Both the position numbers and the translations under genes were made by a program. The notes beneath the pieces are model-generated. The model worked only from the letters and a program-made list of their open reading frames with translations. It was not told the DNA's origin and ran no database searches. From Gaiellasilicea sp963749515 (GTDB taxonomy: Bacteria > Actinomycetota > Thermoleophilia > Gaiellales > Gaiellaceae), in the NCBI GenBank assembly GCA_963749515.1, contig CAVVMR010000001.1, positions 248,001 through 312,000 of the forward strand: a stretch of 64,000 nt of DNA, written 5' to 3'. Positions 37,969 through 46,596 of this stretch are shown piece by piece; positions within the stretch are counted from its first letter, which is position 1; every line of letters starts with the position of its first letter.

Positions 37969-38168
37969 GAGGACTCGTCGCGGCGGTCGCCGCCGGAGCG
38001 CCGCTCGCTGCCGGACCGGCGCTCGTCACTGACGGGCGGCAGGCTGAGACGCTCCCGGCGCTCCTCGCCTGTGCGGCGATCCGAGCCCGTCCTCCGGTCG
38101 TCCGGGTCTTTCGTGGCCCCCGAGCCGGAGCCGAACAGGGACCGCAGCCGACGGCGAATCGCGTCCAT
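37965..38168 (-). CDS. Small basic disordered protein with DRR/ERR repeats
   Basis: A 67-residue protein beginning MDAIRRRLRSLFG, followed by repeats of the form DRRTGSDRRTGEERRE and ERRSGSERRSGGDRR. Such DRRxG strings occur in linkers and tails of cyclic-di-GMP-related proteins, and this gene is convergent with a GGDEF/HD-GYP gene, but the link is only suggestive. Low-complexity, probably unstructured or RNA/lipid-binding. Confidence 0.5.
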   Translation of the reverse strand: MDAIRRRLRSLFGSGSGATKDPDDRRTGSDRRTGEERRERLSLPPVSDERRSGSERRSGGDRRDESS

Positions 38169-38185
38169 GCTCGTGACATTCGTTC

Positions 38186-38896
38186 TCAAGTCACGGCGTC
38201 CTGCTCGGCGAAGAAGCGGCCGACGTACACCGCGAAAACGGCGAAGAAGACGGCCGTTTCGGTCAGCGACATCGTCACGCCGGCGATCTGCTGGTCGGTC
38301 AGCGGGTCGAGGCCCCAGAGCCCCGGGCCATCGACGTAGAAGTCGTAGAGCGGCTCCGGCACGAGCGCCAGCACGAGGCCGATCGGGCTCGCAAGCGCGA
38401 AGGCAGCGAAGACGTAGGCGGCTTTCGCGCCCGAGGAGAGCGCGGAGTGGACGACCGGCCACCAGAGCAGGACCCCTGTGACGAAGTAGAGCGCGTGCTC
38501 CAGGTGCAGGAGGGAGTGGGGGTGCCGGAGCGCGCTGTCGTAGATCGCCGGCACGTGCCAGACGCCGTAGTTGACGAGCCACAGCACGAGTGCCGGCAAG
38601 AGCGGTACGCGCGGGGCGAGCGCCGCGAGCGCGGGAGGAATGGAAAGCACGAACAGGAGAGGCGCCCACTCGGCGAGGACGACGTTCTGGACGAGATGCA
38701 GCGAGAGCAGGTAGTGCATCGCGATCGTCTCGACCGGCGTGATCGTCACAGCGAGCACGAGCAGCATCGCGCCGGCGAAGCATGCGATGCGCCAGCGGGG
38801 TGCGGGAAAGCGTCGCAGCGCCCACAGGTAGGCGATCGTGAGCGCCGGAACGACGGTCAGCGCCTCCGGGTTCCACGACCAATCGTACGGCTCCAC
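38186..38896 (-). CDS. CtaG-type cytochrome c oxidase assembly protein
   Basis: A 236-residue protein with about seven membrane helices and His-rich motifs (MHYLLSLHLVQN, WHVPAIYDSALRHPHSLLHLEH), as in the caa3-type CtaG family implicated in copper delivery to cytochrome oxidase. No oxidase genes are nearby. GTG start at 38896 with TAGCGT 7 nt upstream. Confidence 0.82.
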   Translation of the reverse strand: MEPYDWSWNPEALTVVPALTIAYLWALRRFPAPRWRIACFAGAMLLVLAVTITPVETIAMHYLLSLHLVQNVVLAEWAPLLFVLSIPPALAALAPRVPLLPALVLWLVNYGVWHVPAIYDSALRHPHSLLHLEHALYFVTGVLLWWPVVHSALSSGAKAAYVFAAFALASPIGLVLALVPEPLYDFYVDGPGLWGLDPLTDQQIAGVTMSLTETAVFFAVFAVYVGRFFAEQDAVT

Positions 38897-38919
38897 GGCG
38901 GCTACGCTACGTCACCCGT

Positions 38920-38990
38920 GCCGGTGTAGCTCAATGGTAGAGCCCTAGCCTTCCAAGCTAGTTACGCGGGTTCGATTCCCGCCACCGGCT
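38920..38990 (+). tRNA. tRNA-Gly (anticodon TCC)
   Basis: Acceptor GCCGGTG/CACCGGC, anticodon loop CTTCCAA in stem CTAGC/GCTAG, T-loop TTCGATT. CCA is not encoded. Confidence 0.95.
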
Positions 38991-39047
38991 TCGGCGGCCC
39001 TTCCGTCGGTTTGGCGTGCCGAGTCGCAGCGCCAGTAGGCTCGAGGC

Positions 39048-39455
39048 ATGACGACCACACCGATTGTCCTGGTACCGGGTTCTGGCTCGGAGCGTGGGCC
39101 TGGGACGAGGTCGCCGCTGCGTTGCGGGCCGAGGGCCACGACGTGACCGCGCTGACACTGCCCGGTCTCGAGTCGGCCGACGCCGACCGATCCGCGGTCG
39201 CCATGTCCGACCACGTCGACGCGATCGACGCGCGCCTCGACATCCCGAGCACGATCATCTGCACTGGAGCCGTCCGAGCAGGTCCAGGCGTGGGCCAAGG
39301 AGGGCTACGCGTGGCTGGGCGGGCTCGGCGAGCTGCGCCAGGTCACCTGGGTCGACCTGCCGACGAGCCACTGGCCGATGTGGTCACGCCCGGAGGAGCT
39401 GGCCGAGATCATCGGCGACGTCGCGGAGGCTCAGGGCGCCGCGTCTAGCCGGTAA
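39048..39455 (+). pseudogene. Decayed alpha/beta hydrolase
   Basis: Starts ATG 39048, 6 nt after TAGGCT. MTTTPIVLVPG reads in one frame and FWLGAWAWDEVAAAL in the next (1-nt deletion near 39078). After SDHVDAI it jumps to DARLDIPSTIICT, omitting roughly 100 residues including the nucleophile Ser. The final third (VTWVDLPTSHWPMWSRPEEL) is in yet another frame. Two GACGCG copies at the junction suggest a repeat-mediated deletion. The 3' end overlaps the convergent kinase. Confidence 0.75.
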
Positions 39456-41190
39456 GGCCGGTCGCCGCCCGGGAAGGCCGTCCGGCGAGGACCACTTCCA
39501 CGGCACGTGCGAGGTCAGCCATTCCGAACGGCTTCTGGATGAAGTGGGCCTCACCCTCGTGGCCGTCGTCGATCAGGTCTCTCGGGTGCCCGGACATGAA
39601 GAGCACCGGCAGGTGGACGAGCTCGGCTGCGAGCTCGCGTCCACTCAGGCCGGGCATGTCGAGGTCGGTCACCAGCAGGTCGATCGGCGTGCGGGGTAGC
39701 GCCAGCTGCAGCGCTTCGCGTCCGTTGGCCGCCGTCAGGACGCTGTAGCCCATCTTGGCGAGTGTTCGCGAGGCAAAGGTTCGCACGGCATCGTTGTCGT
39801 CGGCGAGCAGGATGGTCGCGCCTGCTCCGGTCCCAGCAGTCCCGCTCTGCGGCGCCTTGGCTGCGCCGAGCCGCTTGTCCGTGGCGGGCAGATAGATGGT
39901 GATCGTCGTGCCGGCGCCCAATTCGGTCTGGACATCGATGTGCCCGTGGCTCTTGCTGACGATCGCCCACACCGTTGCCAGGCCCAGGCCGGTGCCGGCG
40001 CCCTCGTCCTTCGTCGTGAAGAAGGGATCGAACATCCGCTTCTGCGTCTCTTCGCTCATGCCGAGCCCGGTGTCGGAGACCGCGATCACGACCCAGGATC
40101 CCTGGGCCTCACCCGCGTCGTACGGACCCACCTCGGAGTAGGAGGTGCGGATCGTCAGCCTGCCGCCCGAAGCCATCGCATCTCGAGCATTCAGGGCGAG
40201 GTTGACGATCACCTGGCCGAGCTGACCCGGGTCGGCCTCCACGCAGGGCACGTCCGGCTTCAGATCGACCTTGACGGTGATCTTCTCGCCGATCAGCCGG
40301 TCGAGGAGACTCACGACGCCCGTCACCGCTGCGTTGGGATCCACGACCACCGGCTGCAGCACCTGCTCGCGGCTGAACGACAGCAGCTGTCGCGTCAGCA
40401 GCGTCGCACGTTCGGTGGCGGCGATCGCCTCCCCGAGGTCGTCATGGGCCGGGTCGCCAGGGTCGAGCGATAGCTGCGCGAGCTCCGTGAAGCCGCGGAT
40501 TCCGAGCAGGAGGTTGTTGAAGTCGTGCGCAATCCCGCCGGCGAGCTGTCCGACCGCCTCCATCTTCTGGGCCTGGAGAAGGCGCTCGCTCTGTGCGGCA
40601 GCCTGCCGCTGGGTGCGCCGCAGCACCGCCAGCGTGAGGGCGAACGCTGCGTAGACGGAGAGCATGAGGGCCGCCGTGCCGAGAAGCGTGTACCGCTTCG
40701 TCCTGTCAGCGGATGCGCTGTACCTCTCGCCCGCAGGTTCGAGCTCGCGCCTGATCTCGCCGAAGACTGCAAAGGCCTCGTCGGCGATCTCGTTCGACGT
40801 GATCTCCCGGCCGGCAGCGGCCGCCTGAAGCTGTCGCTCGAGGATGGCGGCGTTCTCGCGCTGAAGCACCAGCAGGCCGCTCAGGTCCGGGTCGATGTCG
40901 GCCAGCTCGAGCATGTCCGCCTGCAGGTGTGCGGACTCCGCTGACAGCGCGGCCCGCACCTCGTCCTCCGGAAGAGCTGCGGCCTCGGGATCCGCGTCCC
41001 AGGGAAGGGTCTGCGCCCGCGTGAGCCGCGACTCGATCTGCGAGACGAGCAACTGCGCCTGCTTCTGGCGGTCGCCGGAGTTGTCGAGGGCGAGGATCGC
41101 GCCCAGCACCGCGAGAACGAGCACGAGCCCGCCCACGTGCGTGAGCACTCCGAAGCCAGGCCCGTCTTTGCGATGGTTGGCCGAAGCCAT
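39445..41190 (-). CDS. Hybrid sensor histidine kinase with C-terminal receiver
   Basis: A 581-residue protein. Two membrane helices (about 18-36 and 168-190) flank a helical outer sensor domain. The HisKA has His222 in GGIAHDFNNLL, typical of the NtrB-like class. The HATPase has NLALNARDAM, SDTGLGM and GTGLGLATVW. The C-terminal receiver has Asp509 in VTDLDMPG and Lys in FIQKPFG. ATG 41190 is preferred to an upstream in-frame codon because the first membrane helix follows. Confidence 0.9.
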   Translation of the reverse strand: MASANHRKDGPGFGVLTHVGGLVLVLAVLGAILALDNSGDRQKQAQLLVSQIESRLTRAQTLPWDADPEAAALPEDEVRAALSAESAHLQADMLELADIDPDLSGLLVLQRENAAILERQLQAAAAGREITSNEIADEAFAVFGEIRRELEPAGERYSASADRTKRYTLLGTAALMLSVYAAFALTLAVLRRTQRQAAAQSERLLQAQKMEAVGQLAGGIAHDFNNLLLGIRGFTELAQLSLDPGDPAHDDLGEAIAATERATLLTRQLLSFSREQVLQPVVVDPNAAVTGVVSLLDRLIGEKITVKVDLKPDVPCVEADPGQLGQVIVNLALNARDAMASGGRLTIRTSYSEVGPYDAGEAQGSWVVIAVSDTGLGMSEETQKRMFDPFFTTKDEGAGTGLGLATVWAIVSKSHGHIDVQTELGAGTTITIYLPATDKRLGAAKAPQSGTAGTGAGATILLADDNDAVRTFASRTLAKMGYSVLTAANGREALQLALPRTPIDLLVTDLDMPGLSGRELAAELVHLPVLFMSGHPRDLIDDGHEGEAHFIQKPFGMADLARAVEVVLAGRPSRAATGLTG

Positions 41191-41285
41191 TGCTCGGTCT
41201 ATCGGCCGCGCACAACTGCTTGTGAGCGACGCAAGCGCGCACAACGGCGCGGTCACCGTCCGCGGCTGGGCCTATCCTCGCTGCG

Positions 41286-42362
41286 ATGCTGGAGCAGCGC
41301 CTCGTGCACTTCCGGCCGCGCACGGTCCTCGTCGTGCTCGGGATCATCATCAGTGCCTTCCTCCTGCTCCAGGTCATCAGGGCGGCGCAGGGGATTCTGA
41401 TCTGGATCTGTATCGCGATCTTCCTGGCACTCGCTCTCAATCCGGCCGTCGACGCGCTGCAACGGCGTGGCGTCAAACGCCGCGGGCTCGCGGTCGCGAT
41501 CGTGTTCATCGGGACGATCCTCGCCATCGCCGCCCTTGCCGCGACCGTCATCCCGACGATCGTCTCGCAGGTCAACGACTTCATCGACGCGGTGCCGGGG
41601 TACGTCGAGGATCTGACGCAGGGGAAGGGCCGCCTGGGGTTCCTCGAGCGCGAATACCAGATCACCGAGCGTGTGCGCGAGGCGCTCGAGGAGGGGGGCG
41701 CGACGAAGGTGCTCGGCCTCTCCGGCACGGCGGTTGCAGTCACCAAGGGCGTGATCACGGCTGTCGTCGCGACCCTCACGATCGCGTTCTTGACGCTCTT
41801 CATGCTGCTGGAGGGACCGGCCTGGATGGAGCGCCTCTACGGGCTCTTGCCCGAGGAGCAGCAACCCCGCTGGCGCGCGATCGGCCGCGACATCTACCGG
41901 ACGATCGGCGGCTACGTGACGGGCAACCTCACGATCAGCCTGATCGCGGGCATCACCTCCACGATCGCCCTGCTGATCCTCGGCGTGCCGTATGCCGTTG
42001 CCCTCGGACTGCTGGTGGCGATCCTGGACCTGATCCCGCTCGCCGGCGCGACGATCGCCGCGATTCTGGTGACGACGGTCGCCTTTCTGGACTCGACGAC
42101 CTCGGGGATCATCATCCTGATCTTCTTCGTCGTCTACCAGCAGATCGAGAATCACGTCCTCCAGCCCGTGGTCTACGGGCGAACGGTGCGGCTCTCCCCG
42201 CTCGCCGTGCTGATCGCGGTGCTGATCGGCGCCGAGATCGCAGGTGTCGTCGGCGCCCTGGCGGCGATCCCCGTCGCGGGCACCATCCAGGTCGTCCTGG
42301 TCGACTGGCTCAAGCACCGTCGTGCGCGCGCCGAGCCCGATCCGACGCCGACCACCGTTTAA
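41286..42362 (+). CDS. AI-2E family transporter (PerM-like)
   Basis: A 358-residue membrane protein with about eight helices, including the family's amphipathic centre (VSQVNDFIDAVPGYVEDL), a YVTGNLTISLIAGI motif and QQIENHVLQPVVYGRTV near the C-terminus. Family members export or take up diverse small molecules, so an autoinducer-2 role should not be assumed. TATCCT (41273-41278) is 7 nt before the ATG. Confidence 0.87.
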   Translation: MLEQRLVHFRPRTVLVVLGIIISAFLLLQVIRAAQGILIWICIAIFLALALNPAVDALQRRGVKRRGLAVAIVFIGTILAIAALAATVIPTIVSQVNDFIDAVPGYVEDLTQGKGRLGFLEREYQITERVREALEEGGATKVLGLSGTAVAVTKGVITAVVATLTIAFLTLFMLLEGPAWMERLYGLLPEEQQPRWRAIGRDIYRTIGGYVTGNLTISLIAGITSTIALLILGVPYAVALGLLVAILDLIPLAGATIAAILVTTVAFLDSTTSGIIILIFFVVYQQIENHVLQPVVYGRTVRLSPLAVLIAVLIGAEIAGVVGALAAIPVAGTIQVVLVDWLKHRRARAEPDPTPTTV

Positions 42363-42449
42363 CGCGTCCCCTGAGCAAGCGGTTTCCGGTAGGGGAAATT
42401 CCTCAATCTGGTGATTTGGGGTCTAGGGTGAGCCGCCGATGGGCTGCCT

Positions 42450-42989
42450 GTGGGACGTCGGCTCATTTCTCTGGTGGCCATCTGCGCGCTTGCGCTCCTC
42501 GCCGTGGGCGCGATGGGCGCGACGGCTGCAGGCAAGCCCGTGCGCAGCCTGGCAGCCGCAAATCAGCTCGAAAGCGGCGTTCTCGCAGAGCTGAACGCGA
42601 TTCGCCGCGCACACGGGCTCGCTCCGCTCCGGCTGTCCAGTCCTCTTTCGGCCGCCGCGGACTCGCACTCGCGCTCCATGGCCACGCACGGCTATTTCGA
42701 GCACGAGTCGCGTGACGGCACCGCCTTCTGGAAGCGCGTCCAGCGCTTCTACGGCGCGGACAGCTACGGCACCTGGTCGGTCGGCGAGAACCTGTTGTGG
42801 TCGTCCGGCGGCGTCAACGCCTCGGCCGCGCTCAAGCTCTGGATGAAGAGCCCCGGCCACCGGGCGAACATCCTGACTCCTCGCTGGCGCGAGGTCGGTC
42901 TCTCGGCCGTCACCGTCTCCGGCGCACCGGGCGTCTTCGGCGGCCGCGACGTGGTCATCATCACGTCTGACTTCGGCGTTCGTTCCTAG
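42450..42989 (+). CDS. Secreted CAP-domain protein, second copy
   Basis: A 179-residue exported protein: signal peptide ending near GATAAG, then a CAP domain (LAELNAIRRAHGLAPL, DSHSRSMATHGYFEHES, WSVGENLLW, WMKSPGHRANIL). The GTG at 42450 follows a 87-nt AT-richer gap. It shares the fold and motifs of the protein at 34601 but the sequences are diverged. Confidence 0.85.
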   Translation: MGRRLISLVAICALALLAVGAMGATAAGKPVRSLAAANQLESGVLAELNAIRRAHGLAPLRLSSPLSAAADSHSRSMATHGYFEHESRDGTAFWKRVQRFYGADSYGTWSVGENLLWSSGGVNASAALKLWMKSPGHRANILTPRWREVGLSAVTVSGAPGVFGGRDVVIITSDFGVRS

Positions 42990-43000
42990 AACCCGGAGAG

Positions 43001-43073
43001 TGCGCCCGGCAGGATTCGAACCTGCGACCAACGGATTAGAAGTCCGTCGCTCTGTCCTCTGAGCTACGGGCGC
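43001..43073 (-). tRNA. tRNA-Arg (anticodon TCT)
   Basis: On the minus strand: acceptor GCGCCCG/CGGGCGC, anticodon loop CTTCTAA in stem CGGA/TCCG, T-loop TTCGAAT, discriminator A. Confidence 0.95.
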
Positions 43074-43144
43074 TCACGAACAGCGTAACTCCGCCTACGC
43101 GTGCCCTCTCAGACCGGTGGCCGGTGGGCGTCTAAGGTCACGCT

Positions 43145-44056
43145 GTGCAGACCGTCGGGATCGTCAGCCCCGGTGCGATGGGGAGCGCGGTCGGTGCCGC
43201 CTACCGCGCCGCGGGGAACCGCGTCGTCGCCACCGTGGCCGGCCGCAGCGCCCGGACCAGCGGGCTCGCCGAGCAGGCGGGCCTCGAGCTCCTGCCGGAC
43301 CTCGATGCAGTCGTCGGCGAGTCGGAGCTCGTGCTCTCGATCGTCCCGCCCGGCGAGGCACGCGCGACCGTTGCGGCCATCGCCGATGCGGCGGGCCGAA
43401 CCGGCTCTCGTCCGCTCGTCGCCGACTGGAACGCGGTCTCGCCGGCGACCGTGCGCGAGCTCGAGCAGGTGCTCGCAGAGGCCGGTCTCGAGCTCGTCGA
43501 CGGCTCGATCTCGGGTGGCCCGCCGCGTGCCGACTACCGCACCCGCGTCTACCTCTCCGGCGGGTCGGCCGCCGAGCTCGCCGAGACGGCGCCGGACTGG
43601 ATCGATGCCCGCACGGTCGGCGAGGCAGTCGGTCTCGCCTCCGCGGTCAAGATGTGCACGGCGTCGATGTACAAGGGCTCGAGCGCTCTGCTCGCGCACG
43701 CGCTGCTGACCGCCCACGCACACGGTGTGCTGCCGCAGGTGCTCGACGACCTCGGCGACTCGTTCCCGAAGCAGATCGACCGCGCCGCGCGCCTGCTCGC
43801 GGTCTCCGCCACCAAGGCCGACCGCTACGTCGGCGAGATGCAGGAGATCGCTGCGACGCAGGCCTCGGTCGGCGTCACGCCCGCGCTGTTCGAGGCGATG
43901 GCGGAGGTGTACGGGTCGATGGCGGGAGGCAATGTCGCCGACCAGTCGCCCGAGGCGGTCGCGCAAGAGCCGGACCTCGAGGAAGTCCTCGGCGGTTTGT
44001 TCGGCGACGGCGCCGGAAAGCTGAAGGGAAACGACGACGAGGGGGTCACACGATGA
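43145..44056 (+). CDS. NAD(P)-binding 6-phosphogluconate-dehydrogenase-like protein (DUF1932 type)
   Basis: A 303-residue beta-hydroxyacid-dehydrogenase-like protein with Rossmann GIVSPGAMGSAVG at the N-terminus and the DUF1932-type C-terminal helical domain (KMCTASMYKGSSALL). Substrate unknown; oxidation of a phosphonate or hydroxyacid is a possible role. GTG start at 43145, TAAGGT 6 nt upstream. The stop overlaps the following ATG as ATGA. Confidence 0.8.
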   Translation: MQTVGIVSPGAMGSAVGAAYRAAGNRVVATVAGRSARTSGLAEQAGLELLPDLDAVVGESELVLSIVPPGEARATVAAIADAAGRTGSRPLVADWNAVSPATVRELEQVLAEAGLELVDGSISGGPPRADYRTRVYLSGGSAAELAETAPDWIDARTVGEAVGLASAVKMCTASMYKGSSALLAHALLTAHAHGVLPQVLDDLGDSFPKQIDRAARLLAVSATKADRYVGEMQEIAATQASVGVTPALFEAMAEVYGSMAGGNVADQSPEAVAQEPDLEEVLGGLFGDGAGKLKGNDDEGVTR

Positions 44057-44592
44057 AGGTCGCGTTTCTCGCAACCGACATGGTCGAGCAGGTCGAGCTG
44101 ACGGAGCCCTGGCAGGCAGTCGAGAAGGAGGGCTGGACGCCCGAGCTCGTTTCGCTCGAGAGCGGCAAGATCCAGGGGTTCAACCACTACGACAAGGCCG
44201 ATACGTTCGACGTCGACGCGACGGTCGAGGAGGCGTCGGTCGACGACTACGACGCCCTGGTGCTACCCGGCGGGGTCGGCAACCCCGACACGCTGCGCAT
44301 GGACGAGAACGCCGTCGCCTTCGTGCGTGCGTTCTTCGACCGCGGGAAGCCGGTTGCTGCGATCTGCCACGCACCCTGGCTCCTGATCGAGGCCGGCGTC
44401 GTTCGCGATCGCACGGTCACCTCGTGGCCGAGCCTGCAGACCGACTTGCGGAACGCCGGTGCGACGTGGGTCGACGAGGAAGTCGTCGTAGACGGCTCGC
44501 TCGTCGTGAGCCGCAAGCCGGACGATCTGCCCGCCTTCACCCGGGAGCTCGTCCAGGTCTTCAAGGCGCAACCCGTGTCGTCGTCAGGCTGA
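44053..44592 (+). CDS. PfpI/DJ-1 family protein
   Basis: A 179-residue DJ-1/PfpI fold with the nucleophilic Cys105 at the elbow AICHAPW and a nearby conserved Glu. ALVLPGGVGNPDTLR is the family signature. Members act as glyoxalase III, deglycase or chaperone-like stress proteins, so the exact activity is open. Coupled to the upstream dehydrogenase gene. Confidence 0.9.
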   Translation: MKVAFLATDMVEQVELTEPWQAVEKEGWTPELVSLESGKIQGFNHYDKADTFDVDATVEEASVDDYDALVLPGGVGNPDTLRMDENAVAFVRAFFDRGKPVAAICHAPWLLIEAGVVRDRTVTSWPSLQTDLRNAGATWVDEEVVVDGSLVVSRKPDDLPAFTRELVQVFKAQPVSSSG

Positions 44593-44632
44593 GCCGCTGG
44601 CGGAGCCGCGTCGTCCGCCGCGGCTGCGACAG

Positions 44633-44716
44633 TGCGGGCGAGAGGACTCGAACCTCCAAGGGCCGAAGCCCACCGGGACCTAAACCCGGCGCGTCTGCCA
44701 GTTCCGCCACACCCGC
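44633..44716 (-). tRNA. tRNA-Leu (anticodon TAG)
   Basis: On the minus strand: acceptor GCGGGTG/CGCCCGC, anticodon loop TTTAGGT in stem CCGGG/CCCGG, a long variable arm (GTGGGCTTCGGCCC) and T-loop TTCGAGT, as expected for a class II tRNA. Confidence 0.95.
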
Positions 44717-44893
44717 GCAGTCCAAGAATAGGGCGAGGGCGGAAAATCGCTCGACGATTAGCCGAAAGTCTAGTTTTGCAAACCAGCCGTATCCAATTTT
44801 CAACTCGTGAGGTTTACTGCCAGATAATGCTGGAAGCTGCGGGTTAGACTGCGGTCGTCCAGCCGGGGATTCGAAACTAAAGGGAGAATTACG

Positions 44894-45868
44894 TTGAGAC
44901 TGCGGCTTCTACTAGCGCTGGCCTGCGCGATGACGTTGGCCGGTTGGCTCGCCTCTGGTGCGCTCGCGCATCATCCTGAGATTCGAGCAAGCGTCGACTG
45001 CCAGGGCACTGTGACCTACACGGCAGAGGCGTGGAACGACAGGTCGACCTCGGCGCGCACGAACCCGAACGTCGGGGTCTGGGCCTCGTACGACGGCGGC
45101 GCGACGTACACCCAGGTGGGAAGCGGCCGCTTCGGCAGCGACAACAATTTCCAGTTCACGGGGTCGTTCTCGATCGGAAACAATTCGTCCGTGCTGTTGA
45201 AGGCCCAGGCGATCGCCAACTGGGCGAATGGGGCCCAACCTGGGGAAGCGCGATACACGACGGTGACGAAGAGCGGCAACTGCACGCCGCCTCCGCCTCC
45301 GCCTCCGCCGCCTCCGCCTCCGCCTCCGCCTCCGCCTCCGCCTCCGCCTCCGCCGGTGACTCCGCCTCCGCCGGTCGTCCCGCCCGCCGTGATCCCGCCG
45401 CCGGCGGTCTCGCTCGTCAAGACGGAACGGGTCGGTACCACGGGCGCATTCGTCCGCGGCCCGGTGAGCGGCAAGGTCGGCCAGCGCGTCGAGTACCACC
45501 TGACGGTGACGAACACGGGCACCGTCAGCATCAGGGCCACCGTCAGGGATCCTGGCTGCGACGCCGGAACGCTCAAGCCGGTCGGTGCCGCACTGCTCAA
45601 CCCCGGCGCGTCCTTCACGTTCACCTGCTCGCACGTCCTGAAGGCGAGTGACGGCAGCACGTATGTGAACGTCGGCGTCACCACGGCGACCGCGACCAAC
45701 GGCGCTCAGGCCACGGCAACGAGCCGCGTCGTCGCCAAGGTCGTCGCCGGTGAGGTGCTCGGCACGCAGAAGACCGTCAAGAAGAAGGCGAAGCCCAAGG
45801 TCAAGAAGGTGACGAAGAAGGCGAAGCCGGCGAAGCCTGTCACCGCGGGAGCTTCCTTCACCGGATGA
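44894..45868 (+). CDS. Exported polyproline protein with DUF11-like domain and Lys-rich tail
   Basis: A 324-residue surface or secreted protein. A signal peptide (MRLRLLLALACAMTLAGWL) is followed by a beta domain (about 30-130), a run of more than 20 prolines, a DUF11-like domain (about 180-290: GQRVEYHLTVTNTG) and a basic tail (KKKAKPKVKKVTKKAKP). The basic tail may bind wall polymers. Start TTG 44894 has AGGGAG 8 nt upstream. Overlaps the L,D-transpeptidase by ATGA, which suggests a shared wall role. Confidence 0.75.
   Translation: MRLRLLLALACAMTLAGWLASGALAHHPEIRASVDCQGTVTYTAEAWNDRSTSARTNPNVGVWASYDGGATYTQVGSGRFGSDNNFQFTGSFSIGNNSSVLLKAQAIANWANGAQPGEARYTTVTKSGNCTPPPPPPPPPPPPPPPPPPPPPPPVTPPPPVVPPAVIPPPAVSLVKTERVGTTGAFVRGPVSGKVGQRVEYHLTVTNTGTVSIRATVRDPGCDAGTLKPVGAALLNPGASFTFTCSHVLKASDGSTYVNVGVTTATATNGAQATATSRVVAKVVAGEVLGTQKTVKKKAKPKVKKVTKKAKPAKPVTAGASFTG
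45288..45354 (+). repeat. Hexanucleotide tandem repeat CCTCCG encoding polyproline
   Basis: About eleven near-perfect copies of CCTCCG. It is in frame, so gain or loss of units alters only the number of prolines. Confidence 0.85.
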
Positions 45869-46563
45869 GAATCGCGCCAGCCACACGCGTGGCGGCGCTA
45901 CTCGCAGCGGCAGTCGCACTCTTTGCGGCTGCCGCTCCGGGGTCCGCGTTCGGTGCCACGCCGGCCGAGAGCATCGTCGCGGAGGCGAAACGGCCCGTGA
46001 TCGCCGTCTACCGGACGCCGAGCGCCAAGCGCCCATTCCTCAGGCTCTCGAACCCCACCCGCCACGGCGGCCCGCTCGTCCTGCTCGTCAGGGAGCGCAG
46101 GCCGGGCTGGGAGAAGGTCTATCTACCTGTGCGGCCGAACGGCACCACCGGCTGGGTCAAGGAAGCCCACCTCAGCCTCGCGCTCAACCCGTACCGGATC
46201 CGGGTGTCACTCGGCGCCCACACGATCACGGTGTGGAACGGCTCGAAGGTGATCCTGCACGAGCCGGCTGGAGTGGGGCGATCGATCGTGCCCACGCCCG
46301 CGGGAACCTACTTCCTGGCCGAACTGTTGGCGCAACCGAATCCGAACGGCGCGTACGGCCCCTATGCCTTCGGACTCTCGGCGTACTCGAACGTGCTCTA
46401 CAGCTTCGGCGGCGGTCCCGGCCAGATCGGTCTCCACGGCACCAACAACCCCGCGTCGCTCGGCACGAACGCAAGCCACGGCTGCATCCGGGTCAGCAAC
46501 GCCGGCATCACCAAGCTCGCCAGGGTGCTGCCGCTCGGCACCCCGGTGAGAATCGGCTACTAA
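45865..46563 (+). CDS. L,D-transpeptidase (YkuD)
   Basis: A 232-residue exported enzyme with an Ala-rich signal peptide, an SH3-like region (about 50-105, GWVKEAHL) and a C-terminal YkuD domain with the His-Cys motif GLHGTN...SHGCIRVSN (Cys207). Such enzymes form 3-3 cross-links in peptidoglycan or attach proteins to it. Follows the polyproline protein with overlapping stop/start, so that protein may be its substrate or partner. Confidence 0.9.
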   Translation: MRIAPATRVAALLAAAVALFAAAAPGSAFGATPAESIVAEAKRPVIAVYRTPSAKRPFLRLSNPTRHGGPLVLLVRERRPGWEKVYLPVRPNGTTGWVKEAHLSLALNPYRIRVSLGAHTITVWNGSKVILHEPAGVGRSIVPTPAGTYFLAELLAQPNPNGAYGPYAFGLSAYSNVLYSFGGGPGQIGLHGTNNPASLGTNASHGCIRVSNAGITKLARVLPLGTPVRIGY

Positions 46564-46596
46564 CCCGGCCGAAGAAGGACTACAGTCGGTGGGGCC

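Noticed and set aside
41286..42362. Autoinducer-2 exporter as a quorum-sensing gene
   Set aside because: The family name is historical. No luxS or AI-2 receptor is present in the window, so only a family-level call is justified.
45288..45354. CRISPR-like or other array of short repeats
   Set aside because: It is a perfect in-frame hexanucleotide tandem repeat without spacers, encoding polyproline.
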